From contig NZ_SMSK01000003.1 in NCBI RefSeq assembly GCF_004354985.1, positions 248,001-312,000 on the forward strand: a stretch of DNA of 64,000 bases. Direction: 5' to 3'. The translations under genes and the position numbers were made by a program. Under the pieces are notes generated by a model, which made no database searches, had not been told where the DNA came from, and worked only from the letters and a program-made list of their open reading frames with translations. Origin of the DNA: Segetibacter sp. 3557_3 (GTDB lineage Bacteria > Bacteroidota > Bacteroidia > Chitinophagales > Chitinophagaceae). This document shows, one piece after another, positions 63,436 to 64,000 of this stretch (position 1 is the first letter of the stretch; every line of letters starts with the position of its first letter).

Positions 63436-64000
63436 ATGAAAACCGTTTCACTAACCGCTTTGTTGCTGTCATGCTGCAGCCTGTTTCTTTCCTCCTGTAA
63501 AAAATACGATATTGAAACACCACCCCCTGGTCCGGAGACTGAAATGGGCAACGGAAGGATAAGGTCGTTTTCAACCGTAGCCAACGGAAAACCACTAACG
63601 ATTGGCATTGAGTTAACACCGGCCTCGCTACAGGGACTCAGCACTTCAGGCCATAGTACATATTTGTTAACACTGAGTGATGAGATCAAGCGGCTTACTG
63701 CCTTTGACCACATTGTGGTTGATTGGAACCCCAAAGGCCACGCTCCCGATAGCGTTTACGACATTCCACACTTTGATTTTCACTTTTACACCATCAACAA
63801 TGCTGAACGTTTGGCCATCGGCAGTTGGGAAAAAGACTCAATTGCATTGAAGAAGAATCCCCCGCTGTCTTTCTTGCCACCTCATTATGTGCCTGCAGCC
63901 GCCGACCCTGACATGGGCAAGCATTGGGTAGACACCACCGGCCTGGAATTCGATAGGGTAACGTTTACCAAAACGTTCATCTACGGAACCTATAATGGCC
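63436..64000 (+). CDS. DUF5602-like lipoprotein, 3' truncated by the window
   Basis: 188 residues are visible and the frame stays open to the last base. The lipoprotein signal MKTVSLTALLLSCCSLFLSS ends at Cys21, followed by KKYD and a short proline-rich linker. The domain has WNPKGHAPDSVYDIPHFDFHFYTI and ADPDMGKHWVD, histidine-rich segments that match my memory of DUF5602 proteins and could bind a metal. Function unknown. It is expected on the outer membrane or its periplasmic face. Confidence 0.8.
   Translation, partial: MKTVSLTALLLSCCSLFLSSCKKYDIETPPPGPETEMGNGRIRSFSTVANGKPLTIGIELTPASLQGLSTSGHSTYLLTLSDEIKRLTAFDHIVVDWNPKGHAPDSVYDIPHFDFHFYTINNAERLAIGSWEKDSIALKKNPPLSFLPPHYVPAAADPDMGKHWVDTTGLEFDRVTFTKTFIYGTYNG

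Overview
The window looks like a chromosomal segment from a member of the Bacteroidota, most likely family Chitinophagaceae. Evidence is the gene content (a parE / DUF1835 / parC block, BshC, a zeaxanthin-type carotenoid cluster, fused OtsA-OtsB, DUF5602 and DUF6929 proteins), the near absence of strong Shine-Dalgarno sequences, and repeated TAnnTTTG boxes upstream of genes, which match the -7 element of Bacteroidota promoters. The family assignment is inferred from gene content, not from a marker comparison.

Layout. 1-4 kb: a sigma-54 response regulator (cut by the window edge) meets a hybrid histidine kinase end to end. 4.4-9.0 kb: a large Lhr-type helicase and an M28 peptidase, both on the minus strand. 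9.1-13.6 kb: an rRNA/tRNA methyltransferase, a UbiA prenyltransferase, a DUF92 protein and an Omp85-like protein. 13.6-19.7 kb: dipeptidase E, a small secreted DUF4440 protein, a SNF2 ATPase, and a protein fusing a quinone-reductase-like flavodoxin to a UbiA prenyltransferase. 19.7-20.85 kb: a gene-poor stretch with two copies of a ~160-bp unit ending in an intrinsic terminator, flanking a small decayed gene. 20.85-28.4 kb: acetyltransferase, Dabb protein, 2H phosphoesterase, a Kef-type antiporter with its flavodoxin subunit, a TIR protein, and small envelope proteins. 28.9-33.3 kb: crtI, crtB, crtZ, crtY, enough to convert geranylgeranyl diphosphate to zeaxanthin. 33.7-39.3 kb: topoisomerase IV. 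39.3-50.3 kb: a long minus-strand run with smpB, accD, a kinase-fold-like unknown, a BtuF-like protein, threonine synthase, a LysR regulator, cystathionine beta-synthase, a CtpA-type protease and a small outer-membrane protein. 50.4-58.9 kb: rimO, bshC, a DUF6929 protein, purE/purK, hpd and an L,D-transpeptidase. 59.4-64 kb: a serine hydrolase, otsAB and a truncated lipoprotein.

Most of the window is housekeeping DNA with no insertion sequence, phage, CRISPR array or tRNA that I could find. The least explained parts are non-coding: the duplicated terminator-ended unit at 20.0-20.85 kb, which is my best candidate for an undescribed small-RNA locus, and a scattered intergenic repeat family (cores GTGCGAC and GCGCAAC) with its two best copies at 4326-4361 and 46279-46314. 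Among proteins, the flavodoxin-UbiA fusion, the TIR protein with an unassigned C-terminal half, and the kinase-fold-like unknown at 42.0-43.1 kb are the most interesting. All family assignments come from reading motifs by eye; no database search was run.
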